Source: Asticcacaulis aquaticus
GTDB taxonomy: Bacteria > Pseudomonadota > Alphaproteobacteria > Caulobacterales > Caulobacteraceae
DNA length: 64,000 bases
Assembly: GCF_028550415.1 (NCBI RefSeq)
Contig: NZ_JAQQKX010000001.1
Span: forward strand, 372,001-436,000
Reading direction: 5' to 3'
Shown here piece after piece: positions 63,361 to 64,000 of the stretch. The notes beneath the pieces are model-generated. The model was not told where the DNA came from and did no database searches. It was given only the letters and a program-made list of their open reading frames with translations. A program made the translations under genes and the position numbers. Every line of letters begins with the position of its first letter. Position 1 is the first letter of the stretch.

Positions 63361-64000
63361 ATGTCCCCCCATACTCCATCCGTGCGCAAGGATCGCCTCC
63401 TGCGTTCGTCGGCGCTTGTCGCCGCCCTGCTGTTCACCGCCGTACCTGCGCTGGCTCAGGAAGCCGCCGCCCCGGCTGAAGACATCGAGACCGTCGTCGT
63501 CAAAGGTTTCCGCGGTTCGCTGAAAAGCGCGCTGAACGTCAAGAAAACCAGCGCCGCCACCGTCGATTCGATTCTGGCCGAAGATGTCGGCAAGTTCCCC
63601 GACTCCAACCTCGCCGAGTCGATGCAACGCATCCCCGGCGTCGTGCTGTCGCGCGGCGATGGCGGCGAAGGCCGTAACATCTCGGTCCGCGGCCTTGGCG
63701 CGCAATATACGCGCGTCCGCCTGAACGGCATGGAAGGTGCGGCGCAGTCGGGTTCGGCGGATATCTACGGTGCCGGTAACAACGGGCGCAGCTTCGACTT
63801 CAACATCTTCCCGTCGGAAATCTTCTCGTCGCTGGCCGCCCGCAAGACGGCATCTGCCGATGTCGAAGAAGGTTCGCTTGGGGCGACCGTCGATCTGCGC
63901 GCGCCCAAGCCCTTCGACTACCGTCAGGACCAGGTGTTCAGCTTCTCGGCCAAGGGCGTCTATAACGAACTGGCCGAAAAGACCGATCCGCGCCTGACCC
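63361..64000 (+). CDS. TonB-dependent receptor, N-terminal part, cut by window edge
   Basis: The frame is open from the ATG at 63361 to the window end (213 codons). A signal peptide ends at about residue 35 (PALAQ). A TonB-box-like DIETVVVKGFRGSL follows, then the plug: DSILAEDVGKFPDSNLAESMQRIPGV, ISVRGLGAQYTRVRLNGME and GSLGATVDLRAPKPF. This type, with the KFPDSNLAESMQRIPG signature, belongs to the large receptors typical of Caulobacterales and differs from the two receptors at 6.5-11.6 kb. AGAGG lies about 8 bases upstream. Confidence 0.93.
   Translation, partial: MSPHTPSVRKDRLLRSSALVAALLFTAVPALAQEAAAPAEDIETVVVKGFRGSLKSALNVKKTSAATVDSILAEDVGKFPDSNLAESMQRIPGVVLSRGDGGEGRNISVRGLGAQYTRVRLNGMEGAAQSGSADIYGAGNNGRSFDFNIFPSEIFSSLAARKTASADVEEGSLGATVDLRAPKPFDYRQDQVFSFSAKGVYNELAEKTDPRLT

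Overview
The window reads as a chromosomal segment of an alphaproteobacterium of the family Caulobacteraceae, most likely Asticcacaulis or a close relative. This is inferred from the protein families: two complete and one partial TonB-dependent receptor, tandem S9 peptidases, an isolated Caulobacter-type flagellin, HspQ, a phasin, and cvpA-purF, yfgM-bamB-der and guaB-rsmB-guaA neighbourhoods. The DNA is GC-rich with strongly GC-biased third codon positions, which creates very long antisense ORFs. No rRNA, CRISPR array, insertion sequence or prophage was seen.

Layout. 1-3.3 kb: two tandem S9 peptidases, the first cut by the window edge. 3.3-5.3 kb: a periplasmic peroxiredoxin, then rpsF-rpsR-rplI with a folded leader that resembles an S6:S18 autoregulatory site. 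5.3-6.2 kb: a compact, densely self-complementary element of about 157 bp with 17-bp terminal inverted repeats, in front of a 2OG-Fe(II) oxygenase-like gene. 6.2-11.7 kb: two paralogous TonB-dependent receptors, each preceded by AT-rich DNA and followed by a strong terminator. 11.7-19 kb: S41 peptidase lipoprotein, small lipoprotein, dnaB, PEGA-like lipoprotein, alr, radA, cvpA. 19-23.6 kb: purF-SDR, then a lysine-6-transaminase-like gene overlapping a phzF gene. 23.6-27.5 kb (minus): yfgM-like, bamB, der. 27.6-30 kb (minus): panB, an ECF sigma factor with a small membrane protein, and a DUF6249 protein. 30.1-31.6 kb: a PadR regulator and a siderophore-interacting ferric reductase matching the E. 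coli YqjI/YqjH (NfeR/NfeF) pair, behind an 18-bp perfect palindrome. 31.6-41 kb (minus): FUSC transporter, ArsC-like protein, flagellin, sorbosone dehydrogenase-like protein, guaA, rsmB-like, MAPEG, guaB. 41-50 kb: a 47-codon small ORF, phasin, rlmE, cyclophilin, queA, an aminotransferase, a GNAT enzyme, tgt, lipoproteins and tRNA-Lys. 50-60 kb: hspQ, ppx/gppA, queC-queE, tandem thioesterases, a LexA-like S24 repressor, a Sel1-TonB_C protein, a serine hydrolase, RidA and DUF1801. 60-64 kb: an OPT transporter with a TetR gene, and the start of a third TonB-dependent receptor.

Functional themes. Four queuosine genes (queC, queE, queA, tgt) lie within about 10 kb, and tgt lacks two of its three usual zinc cysteines. 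Purine synthesis appears as purF, guaA and guaB. Outer-membrane uptake and envelope assembly appear as the receptors, the TonB-like C-terminal domain protein, bamB and yfgM. The items most worth a second look are the structured element at 5321-5477, the zinc-site loss in tgt, the NfeR/NfeF-like operator locus, the lysine aminotransferase/phzF pair, the 18-bp perfect inverted repeat at the end of tetR, and the unannotated small ORF at 41236. Starts are chosen from Shine-Dalgarno spacing and family alignment done by eye; no database search was possible.
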